Below, one piece after another: positions 11,425 to 24,810 of a stretch of DNA of 64,000 bases; position 1 is the first letter of the stretch, and each line of letters begins with the position of its first letter. The position numbers and the translations under genes were made by a program. The stretch spans positions 385,153 to 449,152 of the forward strand of contig NW_013171815.1 of the NCBI RefSeq assembly GCF_000151665.1, in the 5' to 3' direction. This DNA comes from Blastocystis hominis (taxonomy: Eukaryota > Sar > Bigyra > Opalinata > Blastocystidae). The notes beneath the pieces are model-generated. The model ran no database searches, was not told where the DNA came from, and saw only the letters and a program-made list of their open reading frames with translations.

Positions 11425-13054
11425 TAGAATTCTTGTCAGAAACTAGAATGTGATCATTCATTATCAGTTCGTAACACTTCATGATTGAATATGAACAGAT
11501 TTCAATGTCGATTCTGTAATGAAACTAGATGAATAGAATTGTTTGTTTGTGATATATTGAAAGTGTATGATACATCATTATTCATATTTCGAATTATCTA
11601 TTCCGATATTGTTATAAAACTGGATTCAATTAGAAATCATTGATTAAACGAACATATCATTAATATGAATATACATAACTAATAGTACTATTAAATTAAT
11701 AACTAAATCATTTCGAATATAGAATACATAAGATGTGATAACGGACCGATTTGTTGATGATAAACACTCATTATAAAACTGAATAAGTATTATTATCATG
11801 TTTTCCAACAACAAACAAGAATAGCATAAGAATCAATTTTCGATTTCTTTTTGTGATAGTTGTTACTGGCTAATGAAAACAATTTATACATAGAATTAAT
11901 CGGAGCATTTGGGTCCACATACCTGATATATACAAGCTGTAAATAAGCAGAAGTCCGCGACACACCATCCTATCACGATCGAACAGAAAAGCATACCCCA
12001 AAATACAATTAATATAACAAGATTAATATTGTTGTACACTAACACACAAATACCAATGAATGTCAATAGGAAACAGTAGCAATCAAAGGAATATATTGCC
12101 GTTTCTATCCGATCACAAAGACAATAACGACAATCACAATCTATCCCTCCCTTGTTATATTCTATATATTAATCGATATCGATTTTCTAACCTGTAGCGA
12201 AATATTTAAAATCTGATATCTTTTTATATCCACCCGCATAGACTGTTCTTCCATATTCATATATTCTCATTGTTTTACCATCAAATTCGTACCATATACC
12301 CATTTCTATTCCGTCTTTCCATATACTGATTGATTGAATATCTCCATTCTTGAAAGTATAACAAGTTCCATAGTTCAATCCTTTATAGTTCTTTTTACAT
12401 ACACGTAAGATTTTACCAGAATCATCTATTTCGTCCCAATATTTGCGTTTCTTTTTGTTTCTTTGGATTTTGGGATTTCTTTTACCATTCTTATAGAAAC
12501 CATCAAATATCACTTCACCATCTTCAGAATATTCAAGACCTCTTCCACTTCGATAACCTTTTTCTAAATATCCGTCAAAATATAATTCACCAGATTCATA
12601 ATATAGCTTACATTCTCCAGTTGCTTCTCCTTTTTCATAATAGAATTCTGCACACAGTTGACCACTCGGATCATAAATTTTGGCTTCTCCATCTAGAATA
12701 ATATCATCATCATCTTCTTCATCATTAATCATTGCTTTCATAGTAAAACCGAAGTGAGGTTGACCAATCTCACAAGTAGCTATTCCATCTTCAATATCCA
12801 TTCTCATAATAGGAAATTCGCTAGAAATACAGTGATTCCAAATATCTGTTTCAAAACTACTTCTTTCTACAGTTTCTTTATTTTCTTCAGATCCACTTAT
12901 ATTTACAACAATAACTCCCTTAAATTCATCCATTTCACTTATATAGATAGTAGAATAGACTAAAATTGAATATGAACAATGAAAACGAATCCAAAGATAT
13001 CCATTTTTGATACAATTAATAAACCTCTTAATAGAATAACATCATCAATATTAA
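11425..13054. repeat. Left arm of large inverted repeat (1.63 kb)
   Basis: This arm pairs with 13403-15030 as reverse complement along its whole length. The outer edge is TAGAATTCTTGTCAG at 11425, matched by its complement ending at 15030. The inner edge is near ATCATCAATATTAA at 13054. The arms differ by scattered substitutions and a net 2-nt indel. The arm carries one MORN-like gene on the minus strand. Confidence 0.95.
11896..12933 (-). CDS. MORN-like repeat / cysteine-rich membrane protein, copy A
   Basis: I do not recognise an orthologue. Exon 1 (12192-12933) encodes an acidic N-terminus and MORN/YwqK-like repeats such as CKLYYESGELYFDGYLEKG and EVIFDGFYKNGKRNP. The apparent stop after YFATG lies inside a 30-nt intron (12162-12191, GT...TAG). 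Removing it joins the frame to a second exon (11896-12161), adding 88 residues: a CDCRYCLCDR cysteine cluster, two hydrophobic segments (for example FIGICVLVYNNINLVILIV) and a cysteine-rich tail ending GPKCSD. Total is about 335 residues with genomic TAA. The same intron and frame are kept in copy B, which argues that both are genuine. Transcription runs outward from the repeat centre. Copy B is the mirror image at 13524-14561. Confidence 0.75.
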
Positions 13055-13402
13055 TTTATATATATATATGTCTAGTCATATATATGACATCGCTGACGTG
13101 AAATTATCAAGAAACGGTAAATGGCGATATTGTTTCCATTTCGAATAAGAATACATCATCTGATATAATTATGACACGGTAATATATAAATTATTAAACA
13201 AATTAGTATTAACGCATGAAAATGAATACGTTACAATAAACTAAGTCATAGAAAAGAATGGATACTAAATACTTGCTACTTAGAATAATCTGCCATCTAT
13301 TCAATTGCAATCAAAACAAAAAACATTAGTTTTCAAACAGTTGACGACTTGATACGATTTCTTATGAAATCGTATCACATATTATACCAAAAAATACAAT
13401 AC
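13055..13402. other. Unique centre of the inverted repeat
   Basis: These 348 AT-rich nt lie between the arms and lack coding potential. They contain a 14-nt perfect palindrome, GTCATATATATGAC (13075-13088), and a strong hairpin at 13350-13377. Together with the inner arm ends they form the shared upstream region of the two divergent MORN-like genes. Confidence 0.7.
13350..13377. repeat. Perfect 12-bp stem hairpin in repeat centre
   Basis: TGATACGATTTC (13350-13361) is followed by loop TTAT and the exact complement GAAATCGTATCA (13366-13377). No coding context explains it. It could be a cruciform-forming or protein-binding site. Confidence 0.8.
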
Positions 13403-15030
13403 TTAATATTGATGATGTTATTCTATTAAGAGGTTTATTAATTGTATCAAAAATGGATATCTTTGGATTCGTTTTCATTGTTCATATTCAATTTTAGTCT
13501 ATTCTACTATCTATAAAAGTGAAATGGATGAATTTAAGGGAGTTATTGTTGTAAATATAAGTGGATCTGAAGAAAATAAAGAAACTGTAGAAAGAAGTAG
13601 TTTTGAAACAGATATTTGGAATCACTGCATTTCTAGCGAATTTCCTATTATGAGAATGGACATTGAAGATGAAATAGCTACTTGTGAGATTGGTCAACCT
13701 CACCTCGGTTTTACTATGAAAGCAATGATTGATGAAGAAGATGATGATGATGATATTATTCTAGATGGAGAAGCCAATATTTATGATCCGAGTGGTCAAC
13801 TGTGTGCAGAATTCTATTATGAAAAAGGAGTAGCAACTGGAGAATGTAAGCTATATTATGAATCTGGCAAATTATATTTTGACGGATATTTAGAAAAAGG
13901 TTATCGAAGTGGAAGAGGTCTTGAATATTCTGAAGATGGTGAAGTGATATTTGATGGTTTCTATAAGAATGGTAAAAGAAATCCCAAAATTCAAAGAAAC
14001 AAAAAGAAACGCAAGTATTGGGACGAAATAGATGATACTGGTAAAATCTTACGTGTATGTAAAAAGAACTATAAAGGATTGAACTATGGAACTTGTTATA
14101 CTTTCAAGAATGGAGATATTCAATCAATCAGTATATGGAAAGACGGAATAGAAATGGGTATATGGTACGAATTTGATGGTAAAACAATGAGAATATACAA
14201 AAATGGAAGAACAGTCTATGCGGGTAGATATAAAAAGATATCAGATTTTAAATATTTCGCTACAGGTTAGAAAATCAATATCGATTAATATATAGAATAT
14301 AACAAGGGAGGGACAGATTGTGATTGTCGTTATTGTCTTTGTGATCGGATAGAAACGGCAATATATTCCTTTGATTGCTACTGTTTGCTATTGACATTCA
14401 TTGGTATTTGTGTGTTAGTGTACAACAATATTAATCTTGTTATATTATTTTTATTTTGGGGTATATTTTTCTGTCTGATCGTGTTAGGATGGTGTGTCGC
14501 GGACGCATGCGGATTAACAGGTTGTATATATCAGGAATGCTGCCCCTATTGCTCCGATTAATTCTATGTATAAATTGTTTTCATTAGACAGTAACAACTA
14601 TCACAAAAAGAAATCGAAAATTGATTCTTATGCTATTCTTGTTTGTTGTTGGGAAACATGATAATAATACTTATTCAGTTTTATAATAAGTGTTTATCAT
14701 CAACAAATCGGTCCGTTATCACATCTTATGTGTTCTATATTCGAAATGATTTAGTTATTGATTTAATAACACTATTAGTTATGTATATTCATATTAATGA
14801 TATGTTCGTTTAATCAATGATTTCTAATTGAATCCAATTTTATAACAATATCGGAATAGATAATTCGAAATATGAATAATGATGTATCATACACTTTCAT
14901 TATCACAAACAAACAATTCTATTCATCTAGTTTCATTACAGAATCGACATTGAAATCTGTTCATATTCAATCATGAAGTGTTATGAACTGATAATGAATG
15001 ATCACATTCTAGTTTCTGACAAGAATTCTA
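13403..15030. repeat. Right arm of large inverted repeat (1.63 kb)
   Basis: Reverse complement of 11425-13054, including the gene and its intron. Differences are concentrated in the last exon of the gene and in the non-coding outer part. I found no target-site duplication or transposase at its borders. Confidence 0.95.
13524..14561 (+). CDS. MORN-like repeat / cysteine-rich membrane protein, copy B
   Basis: Paralogue of copy A with the same two-exon structure: exon 1 13524-14265, intron 14266-14295 (30 nt), exon 2 14296-14561, genomic TAA. Exon 1 differs from copy A by only a few residues (for example MIDEEDDDDD versus MINDEEDDDD). The C-terminal tail differs more: ADACGLTGCIYQECCPYCSD here against ADFCLFTACIYQVCGPKCSD, with the cysteines largely kept. 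The predicted order is acidic N-terminus, MORN-like repeats, CxC/CxxC cluster, two membrane segments, cysteine-rich tail. If the intron were retained, translation would stop right after YFATG and give a soluble form. Function unknown. Confidence 0.75.
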
Positions 15031-15689
15031 ACACATATGCAGTAACATTCGTTTGAGTTCTAGAACACTGAGGAGAGGTAAACGAAATCTTGACTGCTTA
15101 TCATATTTTTGGCGCAAATCTAATTCTACTATTTTTATATCTTGACTATTTGATTGTCAGAACAAATATGTTGAAATATCCCGTGAATAATTGTTCAACA
15201 TGGTCATTGCAATCACACTTATTCAGGAATCACATTGTATAATTGAGGATGGCTCACAAAACAATTAATGCGATATACCAATAATAATGACTATCTGTTA
15301 AATCATCATTCAGAAACAAGTTTCATTAATTCTTGAGAGCAACAATGACTTATTTCTAATAGACATTGATACGTTGTAATTCATTTGCAACAATATACAG
15401 TCTTTAAATCCAATTATAGCAAGTATTAAGCTCAGGAAAAGTGTTATAGACTGCTTTTGAAAATATGATGTTCACCAATAATCAGTTTATATTTCCTAAT
15501 ATATTTTGTACCCCACAAATGTACATCTGTTAACACTCAGTAATAATAATAATGTATGACTTCTCTCCCTACTGATAAAGTGACCACATTCCCACACATA
15601 CACAAAAGAACGCATGTTTCCTCTTTTCACAACAGATATGTGTTTCCCATAACCATCAAAGTCCCAAATATCAATGTGAAACAAACATC
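15031..15689. other. AT-rich intergenic region, no gene seen
   Basis: This stretch lies between the inverted repeat and the MCM5 3' end. I see only short, non-conserved frames and no RNA-like structure. The poly(A) signal of MCM5 (15680-15687, minus) lies at its right edge. Confidence 0.6.

Positions 15690-15691
<2 letters not shown>
15680..15691 (-). terminator. Poly(A) signal overlapping the MCM5 stop
   Basis: On the minus strand the end reads ...CGA T|GAGA|TGTTTGTT. The genome encodes TGA, but cleavage after its T (15692) would make the mRNA stop TAA. Confidence 0.75.
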
Positions 15692-18119
<2,428 letters not shown>

Positions 18120-18459
18120 GAGTCAATCCAAATTTGAGAGAGTTTTTATCTATTGAATCGAAATAGCCATACTCTCTCAATGAAATAGGAACAAATACTG
18201 CCGTTTTTGAATAATTGGGAATATATTTGCATTGTAGTACCCCTCGTCGTTCTCTTGATTTCAAAGGACGCACGCACTCTTATCACGAAAATGTGAAATC
18301 TCGATTTGCAAAAATGTTTTGCAGCGACTTTGAGCGAAATCTAGATCAATAGCTGTAATGTGCGTGTATTTGCACAAAAGGGAATTGCTGTTCGGTTCGT
18401 ATTTTCCACAACTCTGCTCACTTTCACTTTTTCTTTTTCCTATCCATCAGGATTATTTT

Positions 18460-21400
18460 ATGGGAAGAGATCATAGCGAAGACCGTTATCACTCTAGTAA
18501 AAGTCGACGAAGCCACCATTCGCATCGAAGTCGAAGTCGGAGTTCGCACCGTTCAAAAGATCACAGCCGCAGTCGGTCCAGTCGGAGAGACCGCTCGCGT
18601 CACGATAGCCACCGAAGTAGTCATCGTGAGCAATCTCGGCATGATAGCCACCGCAGTTCTCGACGGAGCAGGAGTCGGCGAAGCAGCGACCGCAAAGCCT
18701 CTGTTCACTATGAGACCAGCCAGGCAGCCTCTCAATCAACAACCAACCTTCCTCAAGCAAGAAGCCATTTCTTTTTTTAATTTTTAGATCTCTCTATCGA
18801 TTCAGGGCAAAAAAGCTCCCGAAGTGAAGCCCATCGTAGGTCTTTTTGCTACACAAACCGTACTGCCTTGCTTCTTCGTTTTCTACTTGTAGAAGAGCAC
18901 TTCTCCAGTTCCTTCAATTTTTGAAGCGCAGGAAAGCAAGAAAGCCAGAGTGGAACCCGTTCCTCAGGAGATGGAAGAGGAAGATCCTTTAGATGCATAT
19001 ATGAAAAAGATCGAAGTAGGCTCACTCTCTATATATGGATAATATGTCCAGGCCGAAACAAAAGCCAATCTAGAAGAATCCAGCCGCCGTGACCGTGAGA
19101 ACATGCAGCGCTATTTCGACGAGGAAGAGGCGAAAGCCAGAGAGAAGGAGGAAAAGGAGAACCAAAACCAAGCTCCGGTTCCTACCATCACGCTGGACGA
19201 TATATTGTACTGCTTTCCCAAGGGCTTGCTGACTAGAAAATCCGAGAAAGAGAAGGACGAGGAAGGGGAGGAGGAAGGAATGGACGAAGAGGAAGACGAG
19301 AAATATCACCAGGCGTTCAAGGAAGCGATACAGCGCGCAGTAGAGACGCGAGAATCGATTGAGGCGTAGAATGAGGAGGAGGAGAAGAAGCAGCATCAAG
19401 AAAAGACGGAGAAATTACTGCAGAACGGACTGGGATACACGGAAATGGTATAAATGTCGCGGAGAGGTTGAGGCGTAGCCGGACGACTACGTGGAGGAAT
19501 ACGCGGACGAGGTCACCGAGCTCACAGCCCTGGAGCAGCTGCAGAAGAAGATCCACAAGAAGGTGCTGGAGCCTGTGGACCACAGCAAGATGAATTACAT
19601 CCCGATCCGGAAGGACTTCTACGTGGAATCTCCTCTGATCACGAAGATGACGGACGTAGAAGACGGGAGAGAGGCGTGAGATATAGAAAGAGATCGACGA
19701 TATTCGCGACCAATGGAGAATGAAGATCCGCGGCCGAAACTATCCGCGGCCTGTGTTTACCTGGGCGCAGTGCGGTCTGACCGAGAAGATTCTGCACGTC
19801 ATCAACAAGCTCGGCTACGCGAAGCCCTTCCCGATCCAGAGCCAGGCGATTCCCACGGTGATGTCGGGTCGAGAAGTGATCGCCGTCGCCAAGACGGGCT
19901 CTGGAAAGACGCTCGCCTACCTGCTTCCGCTCTTCCGGCACATCCTGGATCAGCCGCCCGTCGTGGAGGGCGACGGTCCGATCGGGCTGATTCTGGCGCC
20001 CGCTCGCGAGCTGGTGGCGCAGATCTACAACGAGGCCTCGAAGTTCTGCAAGGTTCTGGGGATCCGGATCACGGCGGTGTACGGAGGCACGAGCATGACG
20101 GAGCAGATCAACAGTCTCAAGCGTGGAAGCGAAATCATCGTGTGCACGCCTGGCCGCATGATCGATATCTTGTGTCTGAACCAAGGCCGCCTTGTGGGGC
20201 TTCGCCGCGTTTCGTACGTGGTGCTGGACGAGGCGGATCGAATGCTGGACATGGGGTTCGAGCCGCAGATCACGACGATCCTGCAGAACGCCCGTCCGGA
20301 CCGACAGCTGGTGATGTTTTCTGCGACATTCCCGACGCATGTGGAGAACCTGGCGAGGAAAATGCTGAAGAAGCCGGTGATGATCGTGGTGGGAGGACGC
20401 ACCGAAGTGGCGGCCGAGGTGTCGCAGACGATCGAGGTGCGCACGAAGGAGCAGAAGTTCCCGCGGCTGCTGCAGATCCTGGGAGAATGGTACGACCGGG
20501 GCTTGATTTTAGTATTTGTCGATAAGCAGCAGAAGGCGGATTATGTAGCCTTCCAGAAGAAGGATTGACGTGTAGTTGTTCCGCGATCTCCTCCGGTCGG
20601 GATACTATTCCTACATTCTGCACGGAGGAATGGATCAGCAGGACCGAGATCAGACGATTGTGGATTTCAAGAACAAGGTCCGCACGATCCTCATAGCAAC
20701 TAGTGTGGCTGGTCGAGGCATTCATGTCAACGACCTCGTCCTCGTAATCAACTACGATTGCCCCAATCATCTAGAAGACTATGTCCACCGCGTAGGCCGA
20801 ACAGGCCGTGCGGGGAACAAAGGAACGGCCATCACGTTTATCACTCCGCAGGAAGACATGTACGCGAGCGATATGGTGAAAGCGTTGAAGCAGAGCCATA
20901 CGCCCGTTCCTGCGGAGCTGCAGAAGCTCAGCGATGCATTCGAAGCGAAAGTGAAGGCTGGCAATGCAAAGCACCGGCTGTCTGGTTATCACACGAAGGG
21001 ATTCAAGTTCGATGAAACGGAGGCGGGAGAGAAGGAAGTGATCAAGAGCATGCAGAAGCGACAAGTGGAGATCGATAATGGAATTATCACTCCGGAGGAA
21101 GCGCAGCAGCAGGAAATGGATGAGCAATCCGTGCGAGACAAGTTCAATATCAAACTGGCAACCACGACGGAGAACGCGGAAGGCGAAGAAAGCGCGCTGG
21201 GCGAAATGGCGGGCAAAGAAGAGTCGGACTCGGATGACGATATCTTTGGTGAGGAGCGCGATGGTAGGAATGGGAATTCGATTGTGAGGTGCAGACATGC
21301 TGAACGAGGATGGAACGCTGAATGTGAAGAACGTCAAGCGGAAGGGACAGGAGATCACGCACGCCTTGCAGTCGGAAGTGCCCGAGGGAATGGACAAGCT

Positions 21401-21855
21401 GTTCCAGGCCGCAGCGAATGCCGGCGTTATGAACTCGGCGGTGCTGCAGGATGCGATTATGGCGGTGAAGAACATTGTAGGATCGTCGATGGCGTGTGAC
21501 GTGTAGGATATGAAGCACATCAACCAGGGCGTGACGAAGATCAACGTGAACGGTGTGATTTATTACACGGAGGAGTTCGTGATCAACGACTATCCCCAGA
21601 AGGCGCGATTGGCGCTGAACAATCGGGCGGAGATGAATCGAATCCAGGACTGGACGGGAGCCTCGGTGAGCATTCGAGGAAACTACGTGGCTCCTGGGAA
21701 GAAAGCGCCGCTGGGTCTTCGTCCCCTCTATTTATACATCGAGGCCGATTCTGTGAAGAAGGTGCAAGACGCGAAGAACGAGTGTATCAACTTCTTGGAG
21801 AACGCCACCAAGGGCTCGTCTTTCGATACCGATATGATAAATCCGTACACTTCAT
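18460..21855 (+). CDS. DDX46: DEAD-box RNA helicase DDX46/Prp5
   Basis: Prp5/DDX46 remodels U2 snRNP during prespliceosome assembly, acting with SF3b (SF3B3 is encoded about 8 kb away). An RS-rich N-terminus (SRSRSSHRSKDHSRSRSS) precedes the helicase core: Q-motif region YAKPFPIQSQAIP, motif I AVAKTGSGKT, Ia PARELVAQ, TPGRMID, II VLDEADRM, III FSATFPT, then the second RecA domain with SVAGRGIHVNDL and HRVGRTGRAG. The C-terminal KH-like domain (NDYPQKARLALNNRAEM) is typical of this subfamily. A 31-nt intron (GTAGCC...GTGTAG) near 20545-20575 removes the apparent stop between the two lobes. The end ...MINPYTS lacks a genomic stop: T21855, GGAG, TGTTTGTT. The start ATG at 18460 is the most likely. 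An upstream in-frame ATG at 18358 would add a hydrophobic stretch unlike the family. Confidence 0.92.
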
Positions 21856-21879
21856 GGAGTGTTTGTTCACAAACAACAG
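21856..21879. terminator. Back-to-back bidirectional poly(A) module, DDX46/CTF18
   Basis: Plus TGTTTGTT (21860-21867) directly abuts CACAAACA (21868-21875), the complement of TGTTTGTG, making a 16-bp near-palindrome. Each half is 4 nt from its own predicted cleavage base (21855 plus, 21880 minus). Confidence 0.85.
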
Positions 21880-21880
21880 C

Positions 21881-24756
21881 TTAGAATAAATCACGAATGG
21901 TCGCGGGCTGACGCACAGCACACGTATATCCCTTTTGGTACCGATACACGATCCCCTTCACGGTCTTTCTCTCGTGGGTCGATTGCTGCATCGCGAAGAA
22001 CGGAACCCTCATCGCGGTCTTCTCCGTCTCCAGACTGGACGCCTCCACCGTCACTTCAGGACGCAGCTTCTTCAGCGGGCTTTCCTGCGGAATGTTCTTT
22101 TTGTGAGGCGTACTCCGCGCAGGCCGCTTCATCACAACCGAGCGCGAAATCATCTCCGACTCCTCTCCCATCAAGGAATTATAATGGCCTCGGATTAGAA
22201 CCTTCTGCAGCTCGGCTTGCATCTTGAAGCGAACCGTCATGCTCACCTACAACTCACCAACAGCGAACCCAGCGATTACCGACTCGAACGGAGTGGACAG
22301 TTCCGGATACGACGCGATCGACACCAAGTTCGGCTTCAGAATCATTTTGGGAGCTCCCGAAATATGCAGGGATTCATAGCCAATCCCGTAGTTTCTATAA
22401 TCGAAAAAGCGTGCAATCCAAACGCCATGATCTCTGTGATCCGCTCGATTTGCCGCTTTTCGGACACGGTTAAAAGGAGAGTGTCGACAGGGCGAATCGT
22501 TGGAGTGATGAGACGCAACAGAACGGAGAGATAATCGAAAATGAGCGGCGAAGTTCGCGTTGCTTCGGTCTGACGAAGAGCCGTCGAGTTCCGAAGTGGA
22601 AGAATTGCTGCGAGATTGTTCGCTTTATCGCGTTGCATCTTCAATCATAACAGAACGAAATCGAGTACCGAAAAGAAGGCTTTTGAGGACATTATGGGCA
22701 GCTTTACGGGTGGTTCTCTTCGATAAAGCGTGTGAATAATGCCGAGATAGACCGGCAAAACGTTCTGCAGCTCGAATTTCATTCTAGAATCAACGATAGA
22801 AAGCGATTGGGTTTACAGAACGTGGGACTGGTGAAGAACGATGTCGTAATCCACTAGACAGTCTAAGGCTTCTGAATAATGAGAAAGAAGGGGATCAGGG
22901 ATCGAAATTTGTGGGAGCGCTTCGTAAACACCCATAAGGACTCGGTTTGGTTCGACATTAAAAAACTGATCGGCGATCGCAACCCAATTCGAAACGGATG
23001 ATTTTGATTCTAGAGAGAATAAGAAGAGGAAGAGAGGATTGCTACTTCGTTTGCTTCGTTGCGATACAAAAAGAAGTCGGAAGTAGTAATTGATGCCTTG
23101 CAGAACCTCCTTCGAAGACAATTCGCCTCTCTCCAACGCGACTTCTTCCACGCTTCCATAGCTCCACACGATGCTTTGCAAAGAAGACAGCACGAAGCGG
23201 AGATCTCCCTCGCCCAAACCGCTCAACAAGCGCAGTCCTCGATCGGAAAAGGGAATGTTCTGCGTGGAACAGATCTGCTGAAGCAGCGAAATCTGCTGTT
23301 TCTGTGTGATTTGAGGCAAAAAACTTCGCTGTTGGAACGATTTTAAGTCTTGGAGGTTGCACGCATACTACGTGAAACAGAGTTCAAAACGCTACTGCAT
23401 CCACGCACGTGATCACTACAGGAACGAGTTGCTTTGAAGGATCGTGAAGCGCTTCATTGTACAACTTGAGCAGCAGTTTAACAATCGCTTTGCGCTCCGA
23501 TTGGCTGAACGAACTATCAAAGTTGTCCTATTTCGAACCCTCCGCGCCAAAACCAACCAATAAAAGCAGCGGCGGTTTCTCTTTTCCGAACGAAACGCCT
23601 CGAACCTGCATCACCGTTTCGATTTGCTCCAGCGTTCGTTGAAGCGGCGTTCCATTGGTTTCCCCCATCAATGCGACGACGCGAAGCTTCTGCGCATTCG
23701 CGGCGATGTGCACCAACGTCGATTTCCCGCAGCCTACAAGTCGCAGACGCATCGAACGCCTGCCTGTGGGTCCTGCAATCACATAGAGCGGATTGAGTGG
23801 GCGCTGAGGGAGCGGCGAGGGAAGATCTGGGCGATAGACGGGACGAAGAGGGGGCTGGGAGCGACAGGAAGCGGCGTGGAATCCTCCTTTGTGACACTCG
23901 GGGCAGAACTATATGGAATGAGCGGAGAGAAGGCGACAAAAGGAAGCGAATCGACTTCTGCCGTGCTTGGATTGGGCGAAGTCTAGAGAGAGAGAGAGGA
24001 GCAGAGGGGGTTACATGAAAGAGAAGAGGCTTCCACTGCGTCAGCCACTTCATAAAGACTCGGTTTGCAAGTCCATCTGAGAGAAGATCGATGAAAGATC
24101 GAGGCTGGAAGTGATCTCCCCAATCGATGAGGCGCTTTCGCTCCTTTCCTTTGGAAGAGATTTCCTTCTTCAGCTGTTCACGCTGCATGTGAAGAATAGA
24201 AAAGAGAAATACCCGTGCCCGAGCTTCACGCACTTGATCGATTAATTGCTCGATGTGGTGCGTAGATGATGAATCTCTGTGGCCTGCAAGTGATTGCATG
24301 CTATCTGGTATAACAGACTTTGACATCCAGTTCTTGTTTCGCTTCAAAAACACCATGGATTCCTACTCATTACCAAATTCAAGAAAAAATGCATCTTGCA
24401 ATTTACAGACCAGACTCGATCCATCAGGAGGAGTGCGAAATATATATTGATTCATATCTACAGGAGCCAAGTCAACAAAGTCAGCAATTGAAGAGTCATC
24501 GCTCTTGGAAGCATCTGAGTCTTCTGAGAGTTCTGATAGATTGAGAAATTCCTGAATATCGTTTTCATCACTTTTTTGAAGACTAGAGCTTTGAAACCAT
24601 GATAACACTCACTACTTTTTACTTTCCATCTCATCAATAATGTCCACTAGAAGATTACACATAAACCATATCAAAACTTTCGATATTGTTTTCTTCCTGC
24701 CTTATTTCACGCTCTTCCTCAAGAAGACGATCGAAATCATCTTCAGGCAGTGACAT
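21881..24756 (-). CDS. CTF18: CTF18, RFC-like clamp loader subunit for sister chromatid cohesion
   Basis: Ctf18 replaces Rfc1 in an alternative clamp loader acting on PCNA and cohesion. The start MSLPEDDFDRLLEEEREIRQ leads to an acidic N-terminus. The family segment FQPRSFIDLLSDGLANRVFM and KWLTQWKP follows, then the AAA+ ATPase with Walker A GPTGCGKSTLVHIAANAQ, which becomes continuous only after removing a 30-nt GC-AG intron (23734-23763). Downstream are sensor and lid-like regions (LRLLSGLGEGDLRFVLSSL) and the CTF18 C-terminal part. It ends at genomic TAA (21881-21883), one base before the predicted cleavage. The large-subunit features favour CTF18 over RAD17 or RFC1. The start is only 54 nt from the divergent glycosyltransferase start. 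Confidence 0.75.
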
Positions 24757-24810
24757 TTGAACAATCTTATATTCGTTTTCTGTGTAGATTATCATATTTC
24801 CTGTTTTATA

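Noticed and set aside
12754-13703. Two 69-residue frames near the start of each MORN-like gene
   Set aside because: Antisense shadows of the MORN-like exon 1, duplicated because the locus is an inverted repeat.
11425-15030. Inverted repeat as a classic DNA transposon
   Set aside because: No transposase, no target duplication and no terminal motif found; the arms contain a complete host-style intron-bearing gene. Left as unexplained.
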